This document shows, piece after piece, positions 43,979 to 52,500 of a DNA stretch of 64,000 nt; the first letter of the stretch is position 1; every line of letters starts with the position of its first letter. The notes under the pieces were generated by a model. The model saw nothing but the letters and a program-made list of their open reading frames with translations, had not been told where the DNA came from and ran no database searches. This DNA comes from Oscillospiraceae bacterium (GTDB taxonomy: Bacteria; Bacillota_A; Clostridia; Oscillospirales; Oscillospiraceae), in NCBI GenBank assembly GCA_017939025.1, contig JAGBAI010000071.1, forward strand, positions 8,388 through 72,387. The letters run 5' to 3'. A program made the translations under genes and the position numbers.

Positions 43979-44923
43979 ATGGCGAAAATCAGTGTGATCG
44001 TTCCCGTATATAAAGTGGAGCCCTTTCTGCGCCGTTGTGTGGACAGCATTCTGTCCCAGACATATGGGGATTTTGAACTGATTTTGGTGGATGACGGCAG
44101 CCCTGACCGCTGTGGTGAGATCTGTGACTGCTATGCCCAACAGGACAGCCGTGTTCATGTGATTCACCAGGAGAATGGGGGATTGTCAGCGGCCCGGAAC
44201 ACAGGCATTGATTATGTGTCTGCCAACAGTGACAGCCAGTGGCTGAGCTTTGTGGACAGCGATGACTGGGTGCATCCGGACTTTTTGAAAGAGTTGCTGG
44301 AAGCAGCTGAGAAGAATCGCTGTCTGGTTAGTGCCTGTAATTTTTATCATACTACAGGTATCCCTATTCCGAAAAATTTTGAAAGGAAAGTCCGATACAT
44401 GCAGACGGATGACTATTACTGCGGCGAATTCGGCAATGCTATACCGGCAGCCTGCGGTAAGCTATATAATAGATCCTTGTTCGAAAAACTTCGCTATCCG
44501 GTGGGAAAACTCCATGAGGATGAATTTACTACATACAGGGCATTGTACCGGGCTGGTACAGTTGCAGTGGTATCTGCGGGGCTGTATGCGTATTTTCAGA
44601 ATCCCAATGGTATAACCCGTTCCGCCTGGAATCCTCGAAGAATGGATGTGCTGGAGGCAATGGAACAGCAGATTGCGTTTGCTCGCCTTTACAAAAAGGA
44701 ACGGATGCAGAAAAAGGTTGCAGAAGGATATCTGTATGCTGTTTATGAACAGCTGAATCAGGCGGAAAGTGCTTACTGTTCTCAGTTGCGGAAGAAGCTT
44801 CGCACTGCGATCCGTCTGAGAAGGGAGTGCGGATGTCCGGCGGGCTACAGACAGATCCACTGGGCCTATGAAGCAGCCTATCCCTGTAGGATCCTGTGGT
44901 GGCTGGTCAGCAAAGTGAGGTAG
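43979..44923 (+). CDS. Glycosyltransferase family 2 (local paralogue group)
   Basis: A 314-residue GT-A enzyme: ISVIVPVYKVEPFLRRCVDS, LILVDDGSPDRCGEICDCYA and SFVDSDDWVHPD. It matches the 41173 gene also in the C-terminal half (GKLYNRSLFEKLRYPVGKL against GKLYRRDIFEGKRYPEGKY), so these two are probably the closest duplicates. Its second half is more A/T-rich by eye. AGGAGGGG box. Specificity unknown. Confidence 0.87.
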   Translation: MAKISVIVPVYKVEPFLRRCVDSILSQTYGDFELILVDDGSPDRCGEICDCYAQQDSRVHVIHQENGGLSAARNTGIDYVSANSDSQWLSFVDSDDWVHPDFLKELLEAAEKNRCLVSACNFYHTTGIPIPKNFERKVRYMQTDDYYCGEFGNAIPAACGKLYNRSLFEKLRYPVGKLHEDEFTTYRALYRAGTVAVVSAGLYAYFQNPNGITRSAWNPRRMDVLEAMEQQIAFARLYKKERMQKKVAEGYLYAVYEQLNQAESAYCSQLRKKLRTAIRLRRECGCPAGYRQIHWAYEAAYPCRILWWLVSKVR

Positions 44924-44925
44924 CT

Positions 44926-45903
44926 ATGAAGGACAAAATTTCGGTCATCATTCCGGTTTACAATGTGGCGGCTTATCTGCCTGTGTGCCTGGACAGTGTG
45001 CTGTCACAGGATCACCGGAATTTGGAGGTGATCCTGATTGACGACGGTTCTACCGATGATTCCGGTACCATTTGCGACCGCTATGCCTCTGAAGACCACC
45101 GGATTACAGTGATCCACCAGAAAAACGCCGGTGCCGCGGCAGCAAAAAATGCCGGACTGCGGATTGCCACCGGCGAATATTTGAGTTTTGTGGACAGCGA
45201 TGACTATCTGGAGCCTAACGTGTATGGCTATATGTTGTCGGCTTTGCGGGAAAGCGGTGCGGATGCGGCCCATTTCAATTTCCGGGAAGTCTGGCCCGGA
45301 CGCAGTGAAGACTGCATGTCCAACCGTGGCAGTACGCAGGTAAGCAGCCGGGAGTATCTGGTACGCTTTACCAAGGACTGGTCCTGCCCGCTTCTGTGGA
45401 ACAAGCTCTATAAGCGCAGCTTATTTGACGGTGTATTCTTTGAAGAAGGACATAAGATCGACGACGAATACTTTACATATCAGGGATTCCTGCGCGAGTG
45501 CAGGATCCTCTGCGATGAGCGGATCGTTTACAACTACCGCAAACGCCGCAGCAGTGTGATGAGCCGCCCTGAAGCGGCAAATCAGCGGCTGATGGATTGT
45601 CTGGACAGCACTGTTAAACGGCGGGCAAAGGTTTTAGCTGTTTTTCCGGAACTGCGCCGGGCATTTAACGAAAACTATTTGGATACGATCTGGTATCTGT
45701 CAGAAAATTACGGCATGACGGAGGAGAGTATCCGAATTCTCAAAAATCATCTGAAATCCTATTTCCGGGAGAAGGGAAGCACCATCCCACCACGGTATCT
45801 GTGGATGCGACTTATGAAATTGTATCTGACACCAAACAGAATCCGGGCACAGCAATGTGATGCCCGGAAAGAGGAAACCGATCCTGCGGATTATTTCGTA
45901 TAA
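44926..45903 (+). CDS. Glycosyltransferase family 2
   Basis: A 325-residue GT-A enzyme: ISVIIPVYNVAAYLPVCLDS, LIDDGSTDDSGTICDRYA and SFVDSDDYLEPN. It is the last gene of unit B and is followed directly by a strong terminator. The start lies 2 bases after the previous stop with a GAGGT box, suggesting reinitiation. Specificity unknown. Confidence 0.86.
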   Translation: MKDKISVIIPVYNVAAYLPVCLDSVLSQDHRNLEVILIDDGSTDDSGTICDRYASEDHRITVIHQKNAGAAAAKNAGLRIATGEYLSFVDSDDYLEPNVYGYMLSALRESGADAAHFNFREVWPGRSEDCMSNRGSTQVSSREYLVRFTKDWSCPLLWNKLYKRSLFDGVFFEEGHKIDDEYFTYQGFLRECRILCDERIVYNYRKRRSSVMSRPEAANQRLMDCLDSTVKRRAKVLAVFPELRRAFNENYLDTIWYLSENYGMTEESIRILKNHLKSYFREKGSTIPPRYLWMRLMKLYLTPNRIRAQQCDARKEETDPADYFV

Positions 45904-45905
45904 AA

Positions 45906-45935
45906 AACATCCACCGGTGAAAACCGGTGGATGTT
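45906..45935. terminator. Bidirectional terminator between unit B and the GtrII-like gene
   Basis: A perfect 13-bp stem, 45906-45918 with 45923-45935, closed by GAAA. An A-run precedes it and a T-rich stretch follows it, so it can end transcription of both convergent genes. Confidence 0.9.
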
Positions 45936-45938
45936 CGT

Positions 45939-47504
45939 TTATTCAGAGAGCTTTACCACGATCACATCGTCGATTACATCCATGCAGCCGTAGTAGGGAT
46001 AGATACTCATATTCCGGAATTCATCTGACTGACGGATTGCGTTTGCTTCTTCCGCAGAAACAAATTCAGCAGGGAAACCGATATAGTATTCCATAAAGGA
46101 ATTGGCGGAATACGAACTGGGCAGGAATCCCTTCACACCAACCAGATATTCGGTAAATTCCATGTGATCCCCATAAAATGCAGGAGATTGCCAGTCGCCG
46201 ATTACAGCGATTTTGGTATCTTCCTGGAATTCCGGCATCTGACGGATCTGAGCGGTAAGGGCGGTATAGAAGGAATAGGCGTTTTCGTAACGCAGATGAA
46301 GTGCCAGATATGCGGTGTTGGCAGTATAAACGTTGATAAAAATGATGATAGACAGAGCCAGTGCCATACCATCCAAAGTCAACCGCCGCAGCAGCTCCGG
46401 CAGCTTTCCAAAACAGGCTTCCTGCATCCAGTATTCCATGAGCATCGCAGCCAGAATATATACCGCGACAAAGCTGTACAGCACGAGGGTATGGATGGAG
46501 CTTTCGGAAGTGATCAGATACATGCAGTTAATTGCCAGCGGCAAAATTCCGATCAGTACCAGAAGCAGCAAAAAACGGAAAACAAAAGGTTCTTTCTGCT
46601 TATTTGCCCACAGAATCAACAGAATGGCTATGGAAACAATGAGAAGTACGTGAAGCTTGCAGGAAAAAGTGGTGGGTATCAGACTGTGATATGCCAAGGA
46701 AAAGAAACGAAGGAAGTTAAGATAAGCCAAATGAATTCCTTCCAGAATATGGTTCAAACTGAATGAGATGCTGTCAGATGCGTAATCATTAAAGGAAACA
46801 TCCCTGATTACCAGAACCACCTGCGTAGCAAGATAATAAGCGCCGAGACTGAGAATCAGGAACAGTACATATACAATCCCTTGCTTCAATACAGCCAAGG
46901 GTTCTTCATCATACAGCAGCCTCTGGATCAGCACCAGCACCAGCAGGCTGGCAGATATGGAAATATAGGACTGGTAAATGCTGACAGATGCCACCATGCA
47001 GCACAGGGCCGGCAGCAGCAACCACTTATTATCCCTGCAAACCAGCCATACGGCCACAACTGCCAGAAGAAAGGAAAGTCCATAGCTGCTGCTGGTGAAC
47101 ATATAACCAAAGACACCAATCAAAGAGGGGAATACCATGATGGATCCAGACAGCAGAACCTGCAGAACACGGCTGCGAATGGAGAACAGGTGAAGGATCA
47201 GACAGATAGAAATGGCAATGAGCACCACTGTGATTACACCATAGATCCAGGGCATGGACACATTGGGGAAAATGGTATCCAGGAAACCCAGGCCCCAGCG
47301 ACCGGAATCGACAGTGGCACCTTTTCCAAAAAGCTGACCGGCTTCATCATGGTTAATCAACTTGTTGGTGAAAGCAAACATATAGGCAAGCATACCCCAG
47401 ATCAAAGATGTGAGAAAGGGCATCTTCCAAATCCGGAAGCTGCGGACAAGCCATTTGGAAACAGTCTCTAATAAAAGAGGCGGATGTTTTTTGTTTTCTT
47501 CCAT
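45939..47504 (-). CDS. GtrII-like membrane glucosyltransferase
   Basis: A 521-residue polytopic membrane protein, about 11-12 helices, on the minus strand. It resembles the GtrII domain family: an early NHDEAGQLFGKGATVDSGRW segment with conserved acidic and arginine residues outside the first helix, then repeated helices and a C-terminal soluble part (about 410-521). Such enzymes add glucose from a lipid carrier to a surface polysaccharide on the outer face. The usual partners GtrA (flippase) and GtrB (bactoprenol glucosyltransferase) are absent. It is convergent with unit B and has its own promoter. Confidence 0.75.
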   Translation of the reverse strand: MEENKKHPPLLLETVSKWLVRSFRIWKMPFLTSLIWGMLAYMFAFTNKLINHDEAGQLFGKGATVDSGRWGLGFLDTIFPNVSMPWIYGVITVVLIAISICLILHLFSIRSRVLQVLLSGSIMVFPSLIGVFGYMFTSSSYGLSFLLAVVAVWLVCRDNKWLLLPALCCMVASVSIYQSYISISASLLVLVLIQRLLYDEEPLAVLKQGIVYVLFLILSLGAYYLATQVVLVIRDVSFNDYASDSISFSLNHILEGIHLAYLNFLRFFSLAYHSLIPTTFSCKLHVLLIVSIAILLILWANKQKEPFVFRFLLLLVLIGILPLAINCMYLITSESSIHTLVLYSFVAVYILAAMLMEYWMQEACFGKLPELLRRLTLDGMALALSIIIFINVYTANTAYLALHLRYENAYSFYTALTAQIRQMPEFQEDTKIAVIGDWQSPAFYGDHMEFTEYLVGVKGFLPSSYSANSFMEYYIGFPAEFVSAEEANAIRQSDEFRNMSIYPYYGCMDVIDDVIVVKLSE

Positions 47505-47542
47505 AGCAATAATCCTTTATGATTCTTTTTGATACCGATGCT

Positions 47543-47571
47543 ATTATAACGCATTTACATTTATGCGTCAA
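47543..47571 (-). promoter_or_regulatory. Promoter of the GtrII-like gene (minus strand)
   Basis: Read on the minus strand: TTGACG (47571-47566), 17-bp spacer, TATAAT (47548-47543). Start of transcription is predicted near 47536, about 30 bases before the ATG. Confidence 0.8.
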
Positions 47572-47603
47572 CTCCGTGCAACTTCGGGAAACGTATCTTT
47601 TGC

Positions 47604-47632
47604 TTGCACGGTATGAAGATATATGCTATAAT
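47604..47632 (+). promoter_or_regulatory. Promoter of the GT10-like gene
   Basis: TTGCAC (47604-47609), 17-bp spacer, TATAAT (47627-47632) with TG one base upstream of the -10. It diverges from the GtrII promoter, the two -35 boxes being only 32 bases apart, and leaves a leader of about 140 nt. Confidence 0.8.
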
Positions 47633-47640
47633 ATAATCCA

Positions 47641-47727
47641 AATTCGAGTGACAAATCAAGCGAATTCGGATAAGTTTCAATTTTGCGAAAAAGGGAACCC
47701 TTTTTCATGTTCCGTAACCGGAACATG
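47641..47727 (+). promoter_or_regulatory. Structured 5' leader of the GT10-like gene
   Basis: Three possible stems in succession: AATTCG (47641-47646) with CGAATT (47661-47666); GAAAAAGGG (47687-47695) with CCCTTTTTC (47698-47706); and CATGTTCC (47706-47713) with GGAACATG (47720-47727). The last two share a base, so they compete or stack. The middle stem ends in T residues and could act as a weak terminator. No known riboswitch class was recognised. Confidence 0.45.
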
Positions 47728-47778
47728 ATCTTCCCTTGCAGAACGGATCTCAACCGGAAAACAGGGGAGGCTCAGAAA

Positions 47779-48786
47779 ATGAAAACCATCAAATTGAATT
47801 ACGCCTGTATTTCAGACTATTATAACAAGGAGCAGAATCTGATCTACGATCTGTTGAAAATCAATGGATACGATGTGCAGATATCAGATGATCCGGATTA
47901 TCTGATCTGTGATGTCTCGTATGAAAAGCCTTTTGAGTATTGTGGAAAACCTCAGGTGCGGATCCTGTATTCCGGTGAAAACTTTATTCCGGATTTTAAT
48001 TTGATTGACTATGCCATCAGCCCCTATCCCATTACCTTTGGTGACCGCCATTTCCAATTGCCACCCTGTGTCTGGCCCCGGGATCACTGGACAAAGCTGG
48101 TCAATAAGGATCGGAATTACCCGGCGGATATTCTAAAGGAAAAAACACTTTTCGCCAATTTTATTTCCAGCCATGAATCGGAGTTCAATATCCGGGGCGA
48201 CTTTTTTAAGGAATTGTGCAAGTATAAGCGGGTGGAGTCTGCCGGAACATATCTGAATAATATGCCAAATGGTGAGACGGTAAACTGGCTGGATGACAGC
48301 AAGGCCATTTTACAGAGAAAATGCAAATTTACCCTATGTTTTGAAAGTACCCTCCATTACGGCTTTGTGACGGAAAAGCTGATGGATGCCTTCTTCAGCG
48401 ATACCATCCCTGTGTATTATGGCAGCCATACGGCATCGGAGATTTTCAACAAGGATGCCTTTATCAATGTGGCGGATTATCCTTCTTTTGAGGCAGCCAT
48501 TGAGAAAATCAAGGAACTGGATCAGGATGACGCGAAGTATCTGGAGATGCTTCGCCAGCCTATTCTGGTGGATCCGGACTATCCGGAACGGCTGGAAGAG
48601 CAGCTTCATGCCTTTGTACGCAACATTTTTGACCAACCGTTGGACAAGGCCTATCGCCGAAGCAGGGTATACAGTCCTAAAAACTGTGATGATTTGCTGT
48701 CGCGGTTTGTGGACTCCGAGACGCTGACGATGAAAAACCTTGCAAAACGGATTGGACAAAAGGTTATTGACAAAATCAAAAAGTAA
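47779..48786 (+). CDS. Glycosyltransferase family 10 (alpha-1,3/4-fucosyltransferase-like)
   Basis: A 335-residue protein with the GT10 core: FANFISSHESEFNIRGDFF (acceptor-domain end and start of the motif region), KCKFTLCFESTLHYGFVTEK and IPVYYGSHTASEIF. The C-F-E-x-x-x-x-x-G-x-V-T-E-K pattern binds GDP-fucose in bacterial and animal family members. The likely role is adding L-fucose to the surface glycan; other GDP-sugars are possible. No gmd, fcl or fkp gene is seen for making GDP-fucose. The ATG at 47779 has GGGGAGG upstream. Own promoter and terminator. Confidence 0.87.
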   Translation: MKTIKLNYACISDYYNKEQNLIYDLLKINGYDVQISDDPDYLICDVSYEKPFEYCGKPQVRILYSGENFIPDFNLIDYAISPYPITFGDRHFQLPPCVWPRDHWTKLVNKDRNYPADILKEKTLFANFISSHESEFNIRGDFFKELCKYKRVESAGTYLNNMPNGETVNWLDDSKAILQRKCKFTLCFESTLHYGFVTEKLMDAFFSDTIPVYYGSHTASEIFNKDAFINVADYPSFEAAIEKIKELDQDDAKYLEMLRQPILVDPDYPERLEEQLHAFVRNIFDQPLDKAYRRSRVYSPKNCDDLLSRFVDSETLTMKNLAKRIGQKVIDKIKK

Positions 48787-48799
48787 ACAGGAATCTCAC

Positions 48800-48836
48800 A
48801 GCGGTGCCCATTGTTGCAGAATGGGCACCGCTTTTT
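48800..48836 (+). terminator. Intrinsic terminator after the GT10-like gene
   Basis: Perfect 13-bp stem, 48800-48812 with 48820-48832, followed by a T-run. It closes the accessory region before smc. Confidence 0.92.
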
Positions 48837-48858
48837 GTGCTATAGAAGAAAGAAACCC

Positions 48859-48887
48859 TTGCTTTTTTTGCAATATTCGCATATAAT
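48859..48887 (+). promoter_or_regulatory. Promoter of smc
   Basis: TTGCTT (48859-48864), 17-bp spacer, TATAAT (48882-48887). smc starts 37 bp further on. In relatives where smc follows rnc directly, it is often co-transcribed; here it has its own promoter. Confidence 0.8.
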
Positions 48888-48923
48888 AAATTGAATTATT
48901 ATCTTTTGACAAGAGGTTTTTTC

Positions 48924-51900
48924 GTGTACTTAAAATCACTGCAATTGCAGGGCTTCAAGTCCTTTCCGGATAAAACACTGATCCGGTTTGGCGATGATAT
49001 CACTGCCATCGTCGGGCCGAACGGATCCGGAAAGTCCAACATTTCTGATGCCATTCTCTGGGTCATGGGTGAGCAGAGTTCCAAAATGCTCCGGGGCGCA
49101 AAAATGGAGGATGTGATCTTCGGAGGAACCCAGAAGCGCAGCGCTGTGGGTTTTGCGGAAGCGACGCTGACTTTGGACAATACGGACAGGGCCCTGGCTT
49201 ATGATGCTGACGAGGTAATGGTCACCCGGCGGTTCTACCGCTCTGGTGACGGTGAATTTTATATCAACAAGCAGTCTGCCCGTTTGCGGGACATCCATGA
49301 GCTGTTCATGGACACCGGCCTGGGCAAGGAGGGCTATTCCAATATTGGACAGGGCAGGATCGATGAGATTCTTTCCTTGAAAAGCGGTGACCGCCGGGAG
49401 ATCTTTGAAGAAGCTGCGGGTATTTCCAAATACCGTCACCGGAAGGAAGAGACAGAGCGGAAGCTGGCTCAAACGGAGGATAACCTACTGCGTATTGGCG
49501 ACAAGGTTTCTGAGCTGGAGCTGCAGCTGGAACCGCTGAAAGTTCAGTCGGAAAAAGCAAAGCGTTATCTGGAACTGAAGGATGCGCTGAAGGGCGTGGA
49601 AGTGACGCTTTGGCTGGACAATCTGGAGAAGCTTTCCGCTGATGCCAAAAAGGCAGAGGAAGATTACGCCTCCGCTTCTTTCGTGCTGCAGCAGGCCCAT
49701 GATGAACTGGACAACCTGTATCGCCAGGCAGAGCAAATGGGCGAGCTGCTTCGGATCAGGGACGGAGAACTGGAAACAGTTCGTGTAAAGGTCAATATGC
49801 TTTCTGCTACACACCAGCAGCTGGAGGGCCAGATGGCTGTGCTTCAGGGCAATGTGGACAATAATAACGCAAACCTCTCCCGGATCGAAGAAGAATTGAA
49901 GGGGCAGGAGGACCGCAGCGGTGGTGTCTCTGCCCAAATTGAACAGGCAAAGCTTCGCATTGGAGAAATTGAAGGGGCGCTGGAAGAGAAACGGCAGATT
50001 CTGGTTACATTGCAGCAGGAACTGGCAACCATGACAGCCAACGCCCAGGGTATTACCAAACAGTACCTGGAGCTGCGGGGAACGGAATCCTCCCTGACAG
50101 CAGATCTTGCGGGCCGGAAGGCAGATGTCCGTGGCCTGGAAGAAAGCATGGTGCAGACCCGGCAGCGTCTGGAACAGCTGAGCAGCGACCTCTCCTCCGG
50201 TGCGGCCAGGCACCATGAGGCTCAGACAAACCTGGATGCCAGCCGGAAAGAGCTGCGTCAGGCCAGGGATAATGTAACTGCAGCCAATAACACCATTTCC
50301 GGCTATACCCTTCGTTTGGAAACCCGGCTCAAGCGCCGGGATGCTTTGCAGCAGACGCTGCGGGAGCAGAATCAGAAGCTGGATTCCATTACTGCAAAGC
50401 TCCGGGTATTCCGGGCTATGGAGCGGGATTTTGAAAGCTATAACAAGGCCGTCCGCATGGTCATGCAGGAGACCCAGAGAGGTGCCTTGCGGAACATTCA
50501 TGGCCCAGTATCCCGTCTGATCCGAACCGGGGATGAATATGCCATTGCCATTGAGATCGCTTTAGGTGCTGCTATGCAGCAGATCGTTGTGAACAGTGAA
50601 GCAGATGGCAAGGCAGCCATTTCTTATTTGAAGCGCACAGGCGGCGGCCGTGCTACCTTCCTGCCGCTGAACAATATCCAGGGACGCAGCTTGCAGGAAA
50701 ATGGCCTGGAAAACTGCCGGGGCTTTGTGGGCATTGCCTCTCAACTGGTCAGCTGCGAAAATCAGTATCGGGGCATTGTAGAAAATTTGCTGGGCCGCAC
50801 GGTGATTGTGACCGATATGGATGCGGCAATCAACATGTCTCAGAAATACCGCAGCCGCTTTAAAATTGTTACATTGGATGGTCAGGTCATGAATCCTGGC
50901 GGTTCCATGACCGGCGGCTCCGTCAATAAAGATGCAGGCATTCTTTCCCGGGCCAATGAACTGGAAAAGCTGGCGGCCCAGGAAAAGAAATTACAGCAGG
51001 ACCGTCTCATTACCGAAGCAGATTTGCAGGAGGCCCAGCGCCAGTGTGACCAGGTGGAATTCCAGATGAATGCTGCCCGGGATCAGCTTCGGGAAGCGGA
51101 GGATCAGGTGCTGCGGCTGGATGGTGTACAAAAGCAGTATGAGATTCTGTTGAGTGCTATCGTGGAGGCGGAAGCCTCTGCCCAGCGGGAAAAGGATGCA
51201 CTTCAGGAGCGGGATCGATCTGACCGGGAGCGATATGCTGCCCAGCAGGCAAAAATCCAGGTCTATACCCAGCAGTTGGAGCAGACCCGGCTGACATTAC
51301 AGACGCTGGAAGGCTCCCAGAGTGAAGCAGCCCAGGCCAATGCCGACATAACTGAGCAGATGACGGCACTGAAAACAGAGGAAGCGGCGCTGGATGCGGA
51401 GCGTGCCACAGCGTTGGCGCATATTGAGGATTTGCGCAGTTTAAGCAGTGCTATGGCAGGTGACCGGGAGAAGAAGCTGGCACTGATGGATGCGATCCGG
51501 ACGGATACCCTGCGATTAAATGATGAGATTGAGGCGCTGCGGATCCGTCAGCAGGAAAACGACGTACAGAGTGCCGAAATGGGAACCAAAATGCAAGCTA
51601 CCATGGAAAGCCGGGCAGAGGCAGAGGCCTCCAAGACCCGCGCGGAACGGGAGGCTCAGGAGAAAAATAAGGATATCATCACCATGGAACGGGCTTGTTC
51701 CCTGCTGGAGCAGAAGAAGGTCACCACTTCTATGGAAGAACGGCAGATTATTGACAAGCTGTGGGATACCTACTCCCTGACCCCTGGTACTGCCGGAGAG
51801 TTCCGGGTGGAGATGGAAAGCAGTACTGCAGGCAACCGCCATGCAGCGGAGCTGAAACGAAAGATTGCTGCCCTGGGCACGCCCAACTTAGGTGCCATTG

Positions 51901-52496
51901 AGGAATACGCCCGGGTCAATGAAAGGTATTCCTACCTGGCGGAACAGCGGGACGATGTGCTCAATTCCAAGCGGGAGCTGGAGAGCATTATCCGTAATAT
52001 CACTACGGAAATGACCACCATCTTTGTGGCGGAATTCAATAAGATTGATCACTATTTCGGACAGACCTTTGAAGAAATGTTCGGTGGCGGTAAGGGCCAG
52101 CTGATTCTGGAGGATCCGGAGAATCCCCTGACCTGCGGCATTGAGATTCGGGTTCAGCCCCCCGGAAAGCAGGTTAAGACCATCACGCTGTTGTCTGGCG
52201 GCGAGAAAGCCTTCGTGGCAACGGCGCTGTACTTTGCGATTCTGAAAGTCCGGCCCACACCCTTCTGCATCCTCGATGAGATCGATGCGGCGTTGGATGA
52301 CCGGAATGTGGAACGGTTTGCAAATTACCTGCACAATTTGAGCAAAAAGACCCAGTTTATTGTTATCACCCACCGCCGGGGCACGATGGAGGCTTCCGAT
52401 GTGCTCTATGGTGTAACCATGCAGGAGCAGGGTGTCAGCAAACTGCTGCGGCTGGACTTAAATCAGATGGAAGAATATCTGGGCATTGTGGAATAA
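48924..52496 (+). CDS. smc: Chromosome partition protein SMC
   Basis: The 1190-residue SMC ATPase, which with ScpA/ScpB organises and separates the chromosome. Walker A is GPNGSGKS at residues 31-38. Long coiled coils run from about 170 to 500 and 680 to 1010 around a hinge (about 510-660, with MNPGGSMTGGS). The C-terminal head has the signature LLSGGEKAFVA and Walker B FCILDEIDAALDD. GTG start at 48924 gives the usual opening YLKSLQLQGFKSFPDKT; a TTG 33 bases earlier has no ribosome binding site. A repeat element, then ftsY, follows. Confidence 0.97.
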   Translation: MYLKSLQLQGFKSFPDKTLIRFGDDITAIVGPNGSGKSNISDAILWVMGEQSSKMLRGAKMEDVIFGGTQKRSAVGFAEATLTLDNTDRALAYDADEVMVTRRFYRSGDGEFYINKQSARLRDIHELFMDTGLGKEGYSNIGQGRIDEILSLKSGDRREIFEEAAGISKYRHRKEETERKLAQTEDNLLRIGDKVSELELQLEPLKVQSEKAKRYLELKDALKGVEVTLWLDNLEKLSADAKKAEEDYASASFVLQQAHDELDNLYRQAEQMGELLRIRDGELETVRVKVNMLSATHQQLEGQMAVLQGNVDNNNANLSRIEEELKGQEDRSGGVSAQIEQAKLRIGEIEGALEEKRQILVTLQQELATMTANAQGITKQYLELRGTESSLTADLAGRKADVRGLEESMVQTRQRLEQLSSDLSSGAARHHEAQTNLDASRKELRQARDNVTAANNTISGYTLRLETRLKRRDALQQTLREQNQKLDSITAKLRVFRAMERDFESYNKAVRMVMQETQRGALRNIHGPVSRLIRTGDEYAIAIEIALGAAMQQIVVNSEADGKAAISYLKRTGGGRATFLPLNNIQGRSLQENGLENCRGFVGIASQLVSCENQYRGIVENLLGRTVIVTDMDAAINMSQKYRSRFKIVTLDGQVMNPGGSMTGGSVNKDAGILSRANELEKLAAQEKKLQQDRLITEADLQEAQRQCDQVEFQMNAARDQLREAEDQVLRLDGVQKQYEILLSAIVEAEASAQREKDALQERDRSDRERYAAQQAKIQVYTQQLEQTRLTLQTLEGSQSEAAQANADITEQMTALKTEEAALDAERATALAHIEDLRSLSSAMAGDREKKLALMDAIRTDTLRLNDEIEALRIRQQENDVQSAEMGTKMQATMESRAEAEASKTRAEREAQEKNKDIITMERACSLLEQKKVTTSMEERQIIDKLWDTYSLTPGTAGEFRVEMESSTAGNRHAAELKRKIAALGTPNLGAIEEYARVNERYSYLAEQRDDVLNSKRELESIIRNITTEMTTIFVAEFNKIDHYFGQTFEEMFGGGKGQLILEDPENPLTCGIEIRVQPPGKQVKTITLLSGGEKAFVATALYFAILKVRPTPFCILDEIDAALDDRNVERFANYLHNLSKKTQFIVITHRRGTMEASDVLYGVTMQEQGVSKLLRLDLNQMEEYLGIVE

Positions 52497-52500
52497 AATA

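Noticed and set aside
10160..48923. Attachment-site duplication or tRNA at the island borders
   Set aside because: No tRNA gene, integrase or direct repeat shared by both borders was seen by eye. A short repeat could still be missed without a computed self-comparison.
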